Origin: Lutjanus erythropterus
Lineage: Eukaryota; Chordata; Actinopteri; Lutjaniformes; Lutjanidae
DNA: 64,000 nucleotides
Assembly: GCA_020091685.1 (NCBI GenBank)
Contig: CM034595.1
Coordinates: 24,103,564-24,167,563 of the forward strand
Reading direction: 5' to 3'
Part shown: positions 44,985-58,461 of the stretch, in pieces
Numbering within the stretch: position 1 is the stretch's first letter
Layout of the letters: every line of letters starts with the position of its first letter
Made by a program: the position numbers and the translations under genes
Notes under the pieces: model-generated
What the model was told of the DNA's origin: nothing
Seen by the model: the letters and a program-made list of their open reading frames with translations, nothing else
Database searches by the model: none

Positions 44985-45203
44985 AAAAAAAAAGGAGCAC
45001 TCTGATCATTAGTGTGTTAGATCTTGGAAATAATTTTTAATGGGCTACTGACAGAAATGTTGACGGACTGTTTCCATTGCATTATTTGTGCTTTTTCGAA
45101 TAACATATTCAGATTTGGGCGCATCCCTAATAGTAAGACCATTTTAATAAGCAGGAAGTTGAGCCAGACTCAGTTTAAAAACAAAGAACAAAAAGCATCT
45201 GTG

Positions 45204-45560
45204 TGTGTGTGTGTGTGTGTGTGTGTTCATAATTTCTCCTCCACCTTTAATGGCATTTTGCCTAACCACACTGATGTACGAGCTTCTCCTCCAGATCAAT
45301 ACACGCTCTCCATTCACCAGACAGACAGTAATGCAACCACCTCATTTGTTTGACGATGAGTGTATGTGCAAGAGTGTGTGTGTGTCTGTGTGTGCATGTG
45401 TGTGTGTCCATGCCTTTCAAACTGGTCCTCATCTCCTCGCTGTGCAGGAGACTTTAACTCCGCCGTTAAAGCAGAGTGACCATTAAGCCACATAGTTTAG
45501 CATGTCACTAACTTAATCACTTAGTTCTCATGCCAACATTGATTTAATATGAGGGTTTTA

Positions 45561-45627
<67 letters not shown>

Positions 45628-45785
45628 GGATACACAGCCCTCACAGAATGAGTGTTAAGCGTATTAAAAGCCGACTTAATGTTTAGAACTGTGATAATAT
45701 TGTAAGCGTATTTACCTCCCATTGTGCAGTTATCTGTGTCTGATATGCCACATATGTGTGTGTCTGTGTGTGTGTGTGTGTGTTT
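45204..45785. repeat. cluster of TG microsatellites, one compound (TG)n(AG)n
   Basis: TG tracts at about 45200-45226, 45374-45408 (imperfect), 45562-45628 (TG then AG) and 45753-45785. The His/Thr frame on the minus strand is a shadow. Confidence 0.85.
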
Positions 45786-48630
45786 GTGAATTCCCACGAG
45801 TGCTAAGTCTTGCATAAGACTAAACGGTGAGGCCAAGATGCTTGTGTTCCCTCATTACAGTGTCAGCAATACAGTTTTTAGCCCACTCAACCACATAAAT
45901 GACTTCAAATCCTCTGTGTATTAAGCTTCACCACTGGGAACCCAATTTGTAACCTCTGCCCAGTAATACGTTAACTGGACTTTATCTGGGGACAGGCAGA
46001 GTGTAAAATTCATACAGTATCTGAGAGAACTAATTGAACCAATTAAGAAAGTGAATATGGATTACTGTGGGACTGTGAACACACACATCCCCTCTGGAAT
46101 AGAGTTGGAGACCACTGCTTTCACCCGATAATGATTGTCATTGCAAATGGATGGCGGTGCAGGGTCTCGATGCGCCACTGCTGCTGCTGCTGCTGCTGCG
46201 CAACAGCTCTCCCCTAGTCAGCTGGCGCTGCATTTACACTGATGTGTTTTTATTTCCTTAGCAGCCGATCCCAGGGCTGCTGTTCTGGGCAGTAATTAAT
46301 TGCACACGGGTAAAGGAAAAGTCAAGGATAAGCGTTAAAACTGTTCCCTGCCTTGTACGTCCTCTCACATCACACACAAACACAAAGGCAGTGCTCATTT
46401 TTCACACAACACACACATTTGCTAGAGGAAACAAAAACCAAATGAGTATAAACAAGAAGATACGCAGAAACCTGCACAAAAATAAGAGCCTTGGGTACTT
46501 CATGCTTTAAATATCTTAATCAGCAAGCCCATAAAGCCTCCCGATTTTAATTGCCCCACCATGACTATTAATTACATAACAGCCATTGCAGGCAGCGTGC
46601 CCATATGTTTGCTAATAGGAGAGGATGGATTAGAATAGCGAGTGGAATACATTAGAATACAATGGTTTTTATTGATCTACAAAGGTAGAATTACATTTCC
46701 CCCCGCAGGATGTACATACAAACAACAGCACTTTCTCGTGAGCTGCAAACAATGACACACAAAACAAATGGCAGGAGACGCTTCATAAGCTGAAGGGACA
46801 ATGTATCATATTACTGTAAAGAAGCTTCATAAGACAATGTTACTGTAAAACAAGAGATTCAATTGTGAGGACAAAGTACCATATTACTGTGAGACATAGA
46901 CTGCAGGAACAATGTGCTGTGTTGTTCTAAAACTGAAACTGTTACTGAAGGGACAACAACATATACTGTGAGTATAATACACTGTTGACTAGCAGCCATT
47001 TGGGAAACCTTACATTATGTCAGAAAATAAGTGAAAACTGAAGGTAAATCTTGCAGTATTTTCTAGAATCAGTCACTTCATAAGTTTAGCAGCTTGGGTA
47101 AATTATCTCAGCAAGCCACCTCAGATTCTTTCTACCTTAAGATGTAAATAATAATAAATAATGAAATGTAAACCTAAAACTCTCCAGGGATGGATTGGTT
47201 GTTTTAATTGTAGAAACTACGTAATTGCGTTGTGTTGTCACAGGAGGCGGAGACAATGGAGTGGCAGCTTTACCTTTCAGCTTGAATGCCACAAAAATGC
47301 AAAAACACTTCTAAAATATTTAAGATCTGTTGTGTGATTGACCGTAAAAAAAACAAAAAAAACAAAACAAAACAGATTCAACAAGAAATCAGAGCAATCA
47401 TTTTACACAGTGGCAAAAGCTTAAAAAAAGAAGTGAAAATGGATTGCTGCATTTCTCAGAAAACACTGGAAATGTGGCTTTACAGCTGGATTTTGGGTCA
47501 GGAAGGTTGGAGTTTTGGTTAGAATCATACTCTAAGTTATATACTATATTGACTGTTATTTGGATTAAATATTTAGCTTCTTACATTTATATTTTGTGTA
47601 AAAATTGCACATCATGCATCCTCATCGCTTTTGCATGCGAACATGTCTCTCCATAAATGTCCACATACAGCCAGAATAGCCTGAGTTGTCCTCATCACTT
47701 CAACGAATCCCACCTTGAGGTAACGGTAGGAGCAAGGAAACACTTTTGTACACCTTCTTTGCTTTGTGTCTTTCTTTGGCGCTGAAAACAGGTCCTTATA
47801 AACGTCAGGAAACCCAATTCCTGGCCATGTGTCATGTCCATGGACCACTGTGTCTTCATTAAGTTGTGAAGATCACTGTCAAGTCCGACTGCCTTTGATC
47901 CAATCAAATGTTTCCCCTTCAAAAAGCAGCCACTCAGTCCAACTGAGGGGGCGTGTCCCAGTGGGAAAGTGACATCAGTGCATACCCTCTATTGTAGAAA
48001 CTATTATAATGTTTGTCCTGACATTTCTCTGGGGAAGTCTACATATTTGTATTTGTATTTATAGTCCTCCATCTCTCAGTGGTTTGTGCTTCCAGCAGGA
48101 GGAAATTTTAACTTTACCGAGAGCCCATGTAAGGAAACTGGTCCCAATAGACAATTCTAAAAAATGTATCTATAATGTAAACTGTGAAAATAATGACTAA
48201 AATTGTTTGTTTGTTTTATAAAATAACATTTACAAATAAATACTGAAAATAAATAGCTACAAGCAATATGTAAGCATACTGTCTTGGTACATATAGATGA
48301 AGCATCTTTTAAAGCAAAATAGTCAATGTGGACACGGTTCCCAAGCTGGATTTGAACAAGTTATCTTAAGGTCACAACTTATGTGTCTAAGACCACTGGA
48401 CCATCAGAACAGGAAAATGGTACATAAGAGTTTTCACACCTGTATTTTGGTGAATTTGGTCTGGACAAAAAAAGAAATTACATATTTTTGCATTTCAGTT
48501 CTAGTCCGGTTCCTGCATATATTGACCTTTTGCAAATGAACCAAGAAGAGTAACATGAAGAAATCAAATTCAGTGACTGAGGGAAGTAATGGACACAAAA
48601 TATTGAGTTCTGCATACAATCAGGTTATTC
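45786..48630. other. gene-free stretch with a candidate conserved noncoding block
   Basis: 46125-46640 is dense, non-repetitive sequence with several TAATTA-type homeodomain-like sites and a (CTG)7 run at 46178-46198. Two overlapping minus frames at 47.6-47.9 kb have no recognised protein match. The rest is unremarkable. Confidence 0.4.
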
Positions 48631-48815
48631 CATATTTGCCAACCCTCCTGACTCAGTTTTTTTTTTTTTTTATTGTCCTCTGCGTATTTCCTCCCAGGAT
48701 TACAATTCTCCTGTATTTCTCCCACTTTCTGATAAATTTTCACCTTGCCCTTTTTTCCTTTTCAATATCACAACCTGTTTCTGTCACTGTACAGCGTGTA
48801 TAAGCCCTAGACAAC
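48631..48815. repeat. dispersed repeat, copy 2 (pair with 9401-9577)
   Basis: Same phrase order as copy 1: 'ttgccaaccctcctg', 'aggattacaattctcctgta', 'cacaacctgtttctgtcact', 'gtgtataagccctag'. Confidence 0.6.
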
Positions 48816-50704
48816 AGACAACAACACCAAACCAGACTTCCTAAGAATTAAAGTTTCTTAAGGAGAGTTTTAAAAGAAAGGGGCATGCATTTTGTAAAAT
48901 CTGCCACGTGAAGCTTCTTTTAGAAACAGAGGCAAAAAATATATAAATGACAGGAAACTTGTAAATATTAGTTTATGCCAGAGATTTACACAGATTTCCT
49001 GAGAAGTATTCAACATAATGCTGTTTCAGTATACTTATTATTTTGGTATTTTCATTCTTTTAAAGTCACCATCAGTGAAACTGAAATTTTTTGGTATCAA
49101 AAACCTCCCTTTTTTTAAGTATGGGTGATTCACTGTCAGTTACTTCAATGCTGTACTTTTAATGACCTATAAAACTTAATACTAATGAACTTTCGTGCTT
49201 GATCAGTGTGTCATAGTGAAAAGTGTTATTTCTGTAGCATGTGAAAGTATTAGAACACATTATTTCCTTGGTATGTGCAGCATTTTAGATATTGATGATT
49301 TTTCTGCACTCTCATTCAATATAATATTCATAAAACATTTATATTTAATCAATTATAACAGATGTTTTGAAAAATAATACAAGTCTCAGAAGCAGAAGCA
49401 TGTTTCTAGCTGTACATTTGTGGGAGTAGATGCATGTCAAAAATGTACATGTGAAGAGCTTCATAACTGGCCACAAGGAGAAGCTACTGATGATATATTT
49501 CAATATATCGAGCACTCATACAGACCTGTATATCAAGCAGTCTTTCTTCAGAGTGTATATGAGGTATTAATGATTAATGGACTCTCCCAGACACTGCCAT
49601 TCAGAAAATATTCATACAAAATGTGACTGCGTGCAGTGTGTCTGTGTGCCATTGTGTCTGTGTGTGTGTGTGTGTGACTTGCAGGGCGCGTTGACAGGTC
49701 ATCCTGACTGTCTGTACAGTGGGACACAGGCAGATTCATGTCAACAGCTGATTGGTTCTTCGGTGACAGTTAAGGATGACAGTGAGGTGCCAGTCAGTGT
49801 GCACACTGGAGCAGAGGTAGCCTTCCATTTCTCCCAGCTCACCTGTCACTTTTGTCCCGACTGTCGGCTCCTTGTTTTTACTTTTCGCTGCTCATGGAGC
49901 ACCTGAGCTTCTAAACAGCTCAACTTGATGCACTTTTAGTACCTGATTATGTTACTGTAGATAGATCCTTCTCAAAGTGGGCAGGAGTCTTGGCTGATCG
50001 TCACGGTGAGTCCACGTGAAACTGCAGTGACATCGTCCTCAATGTGACACACAATCACAAGAACAACGGAGGATATCAAAGGAATGAGTGGAACGGCACG
50101 ATAAGAGGACAAAATCCCAAGAGATTTTCAAAAAGAGTGAATGCATCAAGAGGAAAAGACTGCTAAAAACTCAAGAGATCCTACATCAGAGTGCAGACAA
50201 TGAGATGAGCCTGGTTTCTTCGTGTCAAGTAAGTGACAATTCTCGCTGACCAGTCAGTGGTCCGCAACTTTTTCTCTCCTCTGTTCATACCAGGTCAGAT
50301 CATTTGGAAACTCAACTGAGGTGATACCGAGTAATATCCACAACTTATGACAATGAAAAACCAAAAACGATAGACTAGAGTCAAGTGGAGCCATACCACA
50401 CAGTGGAAACATGTTGGAGCTGATATACTGTCTTTTTTTAACAGTGTAAATTAAAACTCTAGCTATATCGTACACATTGCATGCTTAAAGGTGAAGTCAC
50501 TAGGATTTGTCCGAGCCGTTCATAAATGCACTAGAAAGTTGCCAGGATGTCTTTGCATTGGTAAACCATAACAAACACAGCAACATAATGAAAGAAAATA
50601 AATACAGCAGATAAAGCCACCACCACATACTTCTAATGGTTCATACATGATGATTTAAAAGGATTATGTGCATGCATTATCTTTTAGGAAAATATTGCAT
50701 ATCT
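48816..50704. other. gene-free stretch
   Basis: AT-rich unique-looking DNA with a short TG tract at about 49660-49677. No gene or clear repeat seen. Confidence 0.4.
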
Positions 50705-51026
50705 TTAAAGGATCGGTATGTAGGGTTTAGTGGCATCTAGTGGTGAGGCTGTAGATTGCAACCAACTAAGTAAATACCACTTGCTTCACTCCCTTCCTTG
50801 TGTAGGAGAAAGTACGGTAGCTGCACAACTTGCAAAAAACACCAAGGCTAGAAACAACATCTATGCCCGCTGATATAAACGGCTCATTCTATGGTAACAA
50901 AAACACAACAATTCTTATTTTCAGGTCATTAAACACTCATAAGGCACACTTATGAACATTATATTTCATTTCTGCCATGACAGGTCTGCCAATAAATCCC
51001 CTAAATCTTACAGACTTGAGGTTTAA
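50705..51026. mobile_element. TTAA family C element, inverted orientation
   Basis: TTAAAGGATCGGTATGTAGG at the left and 'aaatcttacagacttgaggt' then ttaa at the right. TTAA is present at both borders. The interior is the inverted complement of the 254-601 copy ('cacttatgaacattatattt', 'ggtaacaaaaacacaacaat'). Confidence 0.65.
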
Positions 51027-52182
51027 CATTCATATTTGATGTAAAAAAAAAACAAAAAAATACTAGCTGGATTCTTCACTTTGGGACTGTTTGTTTGCAT
51101 GTTGTCTAGAATGTTTATTTACTTTTATTCTATAAAATCATTTCATTATTCCTCCCCCTTATTGTTTTTCAAATGAGATGCTGATAAGGTACAGTCCAAT
51201 CAAAAGTTTGGTGTCCATGGTTTTATAAATTTGAATTTAAATTAAGATTAGAAACCCCGCTACTTCTCACATCATCCTTTCTGTCCTGTTCCTGTTCTTA
51301 GACTTTCTATCAGCCTGCTTGATATGGGCTTCACACTGTTGTAAATGTGTGTAACTGAATCTGTGTGTGTATTATTTGGGGATGTAATTTGAGAAAAACC
51401 AATGCAAATGTATGAGAAACTGAAAAATCTTAGACAATATGGTAATGACTACCCAGGCCTTAATTCCATATAAACGCCCACATGCTTTTTATTCTCCTGC
51501 TGCTCACATAACATCTATTACAACTTTCCATAGCTCTAGGCCAAGCTTTCCTCTCGCCTCTCTTTCTCCTCACCCTCTGTCTTTCTGCCTCTCTCATCTG
51601 CGCTCATTTCCAACTTCACCACTACACTCTGTTTTATTTCCAAATCAAAGTAATGAAATGGATCTTCACTGAGGTGATTTTGTAGCCAGCGAAGAGGGGG
51701 CTGTCATTACCACATCATGCAGAGGGGACGATGAGTGAAATGAAAAACAGGAGGAGGAAGTGAGCAGAGACACAAATCAAAGAGACCCAGCTGCCTGGCT
51801 TACTTTTATTTCAAGTTCCAGCTAGATCTATAGCTACTGCCTTAAGGAAAAATCCACCCTTGAATACTCTTACACTGTTATAAGTCATCAATCTGTGGTG
51901 TTCAGTGGATTGCAGGAGTTCGTTTGTCATGGAGTGTTGACATTTTTACTCTACAATGGATTTCTCCCTGTGTGATTGTTGAACAGTGGTGCAAAGTCGT
52001 ACATCTAGAAAGGAGCTGCTGTTCTTTGATTCTGAGGTGCAGTTGCCAAACAGTGATGTGTCAGAAAAAAAGATTTTTTCTCTGCAACTGAACTCGCTAG
52101 AAAAATCTTGACATGACGTCACATCATTTGTGTTTGGACAGTCATTCACTGGGAAACAAGTCTAACAAGAAGCTCCACAGTC
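51027..52182. other. gene-free stretch
   Basis: No gene or clear repeat recognised. Confidence 0.4.
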
Positions 52183-52410
52183 ATGCTAGCAGCTCTGTGA
52201 GGCTGCACCAAAGCACAGTTTTGCTTTGAGCTAAATGCTATAGCCAGCATGCTCTCAATGATAGTACTAACACGTTGCTGTTTGGCATGTGTAATATTTA
52301 TTTATATAATGTTCATTATCTTAGTTTAGTGTGTCAACATGCTACAATTTGCTAATTAGCACTAAATACAGAGTACAGCTGAGACTGTTGGGAATGTCAT
52401 TAATTTATCA
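52183..52410. repeat. fish 'gctagcagctctgtgaggct' dispersed repeat, part 1
   Basis: 'tgctagcagctctgtgaggc', 'tttgagctaaatgctatagc', 'aatttgctaattagcactaa' and 'gtacagctgagactgttggg' appear in the order typical of a widespread teleost repeat. Confidence 0.6.
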
Positions 52411-53998
52411 TCTGGTTTCAAGCTGGGCATCCTGAGTCCAGACAAATATCTGTGAAACACTAAAATGTCCCTTTTTCACCACAAATAAACAATAATATGA
52501 TTCTTGTTTTCAGGGTTTACATAGACATTCATCATGTTCTGTCTTTATTACGTAACTCAATATAAAAAAAATAAACAATGCACCATGGGTCTCAATTCAG
52601 CACTGATTTGTCCACATGTGAGCCAATTAATTAATGTGTCGTTGTCAAGTCCGTTGCTAGTCTCTGAGTCATACGCAACAACTACAGGCTACGATGCTTC
52701 TGGCTCTTTGTCACAGAACAGCGGTTCACAAACAGTGGGCTGTGAGGCAGTTCCACATGTGCATTGGGATTTTGTGAAAACCATACATTATTATTATTTC
52801 AATATACAACTACACAAAAAGTTAGGAATAAATTTTTAATTTCAGTAGTTGGTGGTAGACTCAATGGGGAGGAAGGGGGGGCAATAACTGCAAATGCTGT
52901 ACAACTGCCCTCTTGGATGCCCCCATGGTACATAAAACATAATAGCTCCCTCATCAAGTTAGCTCTTGAGTGACTCAATGTTCAAAAAAAACGTTCAATG
53001 TGATAAAGTGCCCTCTAAGGTGCCCTTCCAGTGGCGAAAACATAATGCAAAGTGCATCACAACTTTCTGCACATTGGTGCCCAACTGCAAAGGCTTGTGT
53101 CCCTTTGGATTTTTTTTGACCCTGCCCCTCAAATTTTATTCCCTAAAAAAATCCTTGAAAAACTTCTCATCAAAGTGACCTCCAGTTTTTGCTGTTGGCA
53201 CCGTTGCTGGATGGTCGGAATTAGTGTGACACAAGAAGGGTCCTTATTTATTGACGCCTAACATTTTTTTTTTTTCTTACCCGCACTCTGCTTGGGTAGT
53301 AGGCTGCTTGTTGCCTCCATTGGTTAGGTTGATTATAGAAGCTAATTGACATAGATATGAATACGGGTATGCCTTGAGGTTTTCTGTGTGCCTTGTGCAC
53401 AAAAAGTTTGAAAAGCACTGCTCTAACAGTTAGCTGTCATGCTGAAGAGAGAGTCGGTCTTTTGTATTAAGTTCCAGGAGGTTTATTCCTTCTGTCATAA
53501 AGTGCCTGACAACAGAAATACTGCATTCATGTCTGCTCAATCAATAGGTGTACCAAAAATCTTAAAATGCTCCATCCTCATGAAAATGCCTACAGTACAT
53601 GCATAAGTGCATATATGTGCACATGCATGATCATATGGTACACTTACAGGTGGGGTGCGCAACTCTAGAGAAAGATTGTTTATATTTGAACTTGGTAACC
53701 AAACAAATCTGATGTCAGTGCACCTTCAGAAGATTTACTGTCCGTTTTGCTCTGTTTCTCTTTCCCCTTGTCTGTGCACAGGCACAAACTTTTATTTTCA
53801 GCACACACACACACAGAGCTAGAGGACGGTGAGGAGATATTTGCTGAATTTGATCTTTTTTTTAAAAAAACTATTAGATTAGAATAGCACACCCCACATT
53901 TAAGGCTCCTGGTTTGAGGATTTGAAAAGAAGGTCACCCTAATTTAGCAAATAGGCCTATTTGATCATGAACCAACATATTAAAACCCTGTGACAGCA
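52411..53998. other. gene-free stretch
   Basis: No gene recognised. Short overlapping frames at 52.5-53.3 kb and an 85-codon minus frame at 53.7-53.9 kb have no recognisable content. Confidence 0.35.
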
Positions 53999-54232
53999 AT
54001 GAAAAGTCATGTGATCACTAGTTACTACAATTCCTCCTGAGGGGGACATGAATGTCTGTACCAAATTAATGGCAAACCACTGCTGACATTTTACTCAAAA
54101 TTAAAAATATGAACTCAAATGGCACTAGAGGAAAAGTGAGGATATCATCAAAGTCAGAGGGATTCATCCTCTGGAGGCAATGGATGTCTGTACCAAATTA
54201 CATGACAATCCATTCAGAAGATATTTCAGGTT
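53999..54232. repeat. same teleost repeat family, part 2
   Basis: 'aattcctcctgagggggaca', 'tgaatgtctgtaccaaatta', 'gtcagagggattcatcctct' and a second 'atgtctgtaccaaatta' mark the distal part of the family whose proximal part is at 52183-52410. Confidence 0.55.
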
Positions 54233-57173
54233 GTGTCTCTCTTGTGAGATTTGTAAGCAGTGTTTCTTGATTGTGCACACTGTGCAAACTAAGCATGTTT
54301 TATGATGATGCAACTCTGGTTAAAGTTGAACTTCTCAGCCCCCTAGCGTTTTCAAGTAGTATTGTTGTGCTGCTGTGGCAAATATGACAGATGTTGTGTC
54401 AACAGGTGTTTCCCTGTCTGTTTCTCCCTTACTCTGCTACACCTTCATATAACCTACTCCTCAACCGCAGAGGGCACACAGGAAACACTTTCTGAAGGGG
54501 ATACACACTCAACACCATCTTTCCATCTCCACAGAGCCAAGCTTTGTGAAGAAATGATCGACACCACATCATCAAGTAGTGAATGATCAAGGGTAGTGAA
54601 GCCATGATTAGTAAAGAAACCCCCCATGGAGTCCAGACACTGGTGATAGTGGTGAAGTGATGGCTGATAATCTGGACGAGATGAGGACTGGACTTCTGAT
54701 GAGCTCAGCCTGGGCACTGGATTAGAAGAACCGGAGGAGAATGGAGTGGAGGAGGGTTGCGACAATTCTGTGCAGAAATGACAGCTGAAAGCGGCAGAGA
54801 AGAGAACAGATTTTAAGTTCTGCCACACGACATGATTGGCTGATGGAGACTGTGGCTAAATCTGGTTGGTTAACTTGGAGTGAACACCAATGGATAGCTG
54901 ATTGAGAATAGTGTGTAAAGAGAGCGACGGGAGAGAAAGACAATTATGAATGAATGAGGCATAAGATCGTCTTCCTGATTGAACTTATGCTGAGCTTCAT
55001 TTGGAAACAGGCATAAGCTATTGTAATGATGCATGGTAATAACATAGTTTGAGTAACATTTTGCTTCGCAGAAACAAGTAATTACAGGAGGGGTGACATT
55101 AGACAAAAACATTCAGAGAAAAAGCATGAATTTCTTATTCTTTCTTAATTAATTTAATCCATAATGGAGACATGATTTTTGATGATTCATGTGGCAGACA
55201 GATTTGCATAGTGACAGTGGGGCTGATAGGGAAACAGTCAATATTCATTTCATAATGATAACTTAAAGGAAAAAAGTTGTCTATTACCACATTAAGATCC
55301 GTTTAGGTTCAGGCACAGAAATACTTCAGATCACAGTTTGGGTTAAAATGATCAATCTTGCAAGATCTTTCATGGGTCTGGGGTTACCATCTAGACACAA
55401 ACAATATTTCTGTCTGGAACAAAATAGTTGAAAAATAATACAAAAAATACTCCATTAAACAACAAAACTGACTCAGAAATGCAGGTTGCAGCAGCAAAGC
55501 TGCCCTGAAGACTTTTGTTTTTTACTGTGGATTTTTTTGTCTTTAAGCTGCATTTGTTAAAAACAAGTCATTGGAAATAACAAATGGTGCTATTTAATTC
55601 ATTAGCTGAAATTTCTGTGAATTCCCCGAAGTTATTGGGGTGGAATGGAGCTTTAGCGTGCCTGCGAGCCTCTGTTACTGTGGGCCGCTGCTTCGTGCTG
55701 TCGTGTCTACCTGCTTCACCGGCCTATTATAGAGACATCAGGGGAGTAACAGAGGCCGACAGAGACAAACAGGTCACCCTTACCTGGGCTGCAGGATAAA
55801 CGATTTCCCCTCCACCACTGCTCTACCTCCTCCCCTATTTTCTTTCTTTCTACCTTCATCCCTCCATCCACTCCTCCATCAGCCCTCGTCCTCCTGTTTT
55901 CTACCTGTCTGCCATCTAACTGCTTCTTTCCATCCTCTGTCCCCTCTGCTGCCCTCCCTCCACCCCCTGTCTCCTCATCCCAACCCTATTTCTGCACCCA
56001 CCCTCCTTCCCACCTCCCCACCCCTCTACACAACAGAATTAATATTAAAAAGGTGGCTGTGTGAGTGTGTGTGAGCATGTGAGCGTGTGTGTGTGTGTGC
56101 GTGGTTAGAGGGAGGGGGTGATGAGAGGAGGACAGCATGTACGATGACCTTACTCGCAAATCGTTGCCTCATGTACGGCGAGCATGTCCTTGTTGCAACA
56201 CCATAACAGCTCCGAGCCCCAGACCACAACACAGAATAAACAAACACACACTCACACACACACACTTGTGAACACACACAAACATGTGCACTGACTGTTT
56301 CCTCTCAGTCTGCCGCGGCGTTGTATGCTCATTATCTACCCTTAAAGATGCACTCAGTTTGCTTGGTTGACATTTAACAGAAAGTACAAGCGATATTCCA
56401 TTCTCGTAGCGTAGCGTTGCAGCCGAGTGTAACACAGCTTTTTTAGGGCTGACACCTCAGTCAGGTGGAATAAGGAGGAAGAATGTGCCCGCAGCCTGTT
56501 CCTCTTTAACTGTCATAGAAAGGGACAAATGATGTCAGACTCGGTTGCCACTGCTTCAAAGATGCACATGTCCTTTTAAAAAGCCCTGGAGCTCTGGCAT
56601 TTAACATTAACACAAGACAGGTGCCGTCATGCATTCAGCTCTGTGTCACCCGCGAGTCCTTGCGTATTTATGCATGCAATCTCATCTGCTGATGTATGAT
56701 CACATGCATACTGTATGCGTGAATGCATAGGTGTGTGTGTGTGTGTGTGTATGTGTGTGGGTCCGTGCTAGCGTGGCATAAATCATTGGAGCTGAGCAGG
56801 GGGCTGGTGCTGCTCCCTCCATCTGTCTCTGTCTGCAGGGGTGAGGTATTTTACACTGATGATAGGGCGAACAGAGGGAGGCGAGAAAAAGTGAGCCATG
56901 CTCGAGTCGTGTGGGACGGACAGAAAAAATAAATGCTGTGGTATCGAAGGGCAGCGGGCAGCGTGTGCATCATGAGAGTGTGTGGAGAAGAGACTAGGGG
57001 GAAGGGATGCGATGTCGAAGCCTTTAGTTCACATAATCTGCATCTCTGCAGGGCCTGTTACTCACCACCTAAGATCTGCTTGTGTGAAATAGACTCTGTT
57101 ATCCAGCGCTGAGAAATAATGTTGCCCATATAATGTCTCTGCATGCAGTCCTGCCTCTGCTGCACACTGGGTA
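54233..57173. other. gene-free stretch
   Basis: A 124-codon minus-strand frame at 54454-54828 is Ser/His-rich and lacks recognised homology. 55.33-55.41 kb shares a short phrase with 29.70 kb. 55.80-56.03 kb is CT-rich. Short TG tracts lie near 56.06-56.10 and 56.73 kb. 55.58-55.80 and 56.45-56.72 kb look complex and could be conserved noncoding blocks. Confidence 0.35.
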
Positions 57174-58139
57174 CACTCTTAGAAATAACGCCACTAACTA
57201 GAACCATAAAAGGTTCTTCGGCTTGTCCGTATAGGACAGTCCTTTTTGGTTCCTGGTAGACCCTTTTATAAAGGTTACACTTGGAGCCCTCTCAGAGAGC
57301 TCCACCAATATAAAGGGCTATACCTAGAGTTATCTGTGGAAGGTTTAACCCACAACCAGCTGAGACGTTCTCCGGAAAACCCTTCTATGGTGTAATGGTT
57401 CCACTCAGAATCTTTCCACCTTCCAAGAGTGCTAAAAAACAAGAGAACCCTCTTATATTCCAAGACTTTTATCTAAAACACAGGAAATTCTACTGAGAAC
57501 TCTTTTATATTCCAACAATTTATCTAGAAACCACCCAGGGGGTTTTATGGAGAACCCTTTCATATTCCACAAGTTTTATCTAGATCCCAACCAAGGGGTC
57601 CTACCAAGAGCCCTTCTATATTGCAGTACAGAGAACCCATGATGAAAGATTTCTTCAAGGATTTTAACAATTATTGAAGAACACTGTCTTCCACAGAGGG
57701 TTTTTAATGGAACCATCTAGAAAGGTTTCACCCAGAACCCCCTATGAGAGGTTCTAAAGGAGAGTCCTTCTGTGGTGTAACTGTTCCACCCAGAACCCTC
57801 TGAACCTTTCCACCTTCTAAGGGAGCTAAAAAGAAATGACCCAGGGGGTTCTACCAAGAACCCTTTATATTTCAAGGGTCTTATCTAGAAACACTCAGGG
57901 GATTCTACTGAGGACCCTTTTATATTATGGCATTGATGAAAGAGTTCTTGAAGGATTTCAACAATCCTTGAAGAACTTTTTCTTTCAGAAAGGGTTCTTT
58001 GAATAAAAAGGTTTCTTGTCTTACAAATAACACTTGACTAACCCTTTTTTGAAAAAAAGAGTTCTTCAGAAGCACATGGTTCAGGGTGGAATCTGAGCCC
58101 TCAGGAAGAACCCTTTTGGAACCGTTATTTCTAAGAGTG
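57174..58139. mobile_element. inverted-repeat DNA element E, copy 2
   Basis: CACTCTTAGAAATAACG at the left and 'cgttatttctaagagtg' at the right form an exact terminal inverted repeat. The interior has degenerate tandem units like 'agaacccttttatattcca'. Same family as 15749-16527. The 74-codon minus frame at its right end is a shadow. Confidence 0.75.
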
Positions 58140-58461
58140 CACATATGAATGAATTCACTAGAAGCCAGAAACTCAATATCAGTTCGGTTATTTCCTTAAT
58201 ATGAACACATTAGGAGCATTTATGGGCTACATTTCTTGTTCCATTGACATGCAACATGATTCTAAGCCCAGGAACCAGCTCCATCTGTGGGAGAGCAACT
58301 GGCTGTCGACTGGTTACCTCCCCTCCATCAATCCTGCTCACTTCCTCTTAACTGGATAAACCAAAGCAGAACAGCTCCTGAACAAATGTATCCAGTACTT
58401 CCTAATCAGGTTGTCACACTGACGAGGGAAAACACCCTTCAACCAGAGAGCACCGATATTC
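58140..58461. other. short gene-free stretch
   Basis: Unique-looking sequence between two transposon copies. Nothing recognised. Confidence 0.35.

Noticed and set aside
46178..46198. (CTG)7 as an expandable coding or disease-type repeat
   Set aside because: Short, and not in a recognised exon.
54454..54828. 124-codon minus frame, Ser/His-rich
   Set aside because: No recognised domain or partner exons. It may be repeat-derived, and there is too little support to call a gene.
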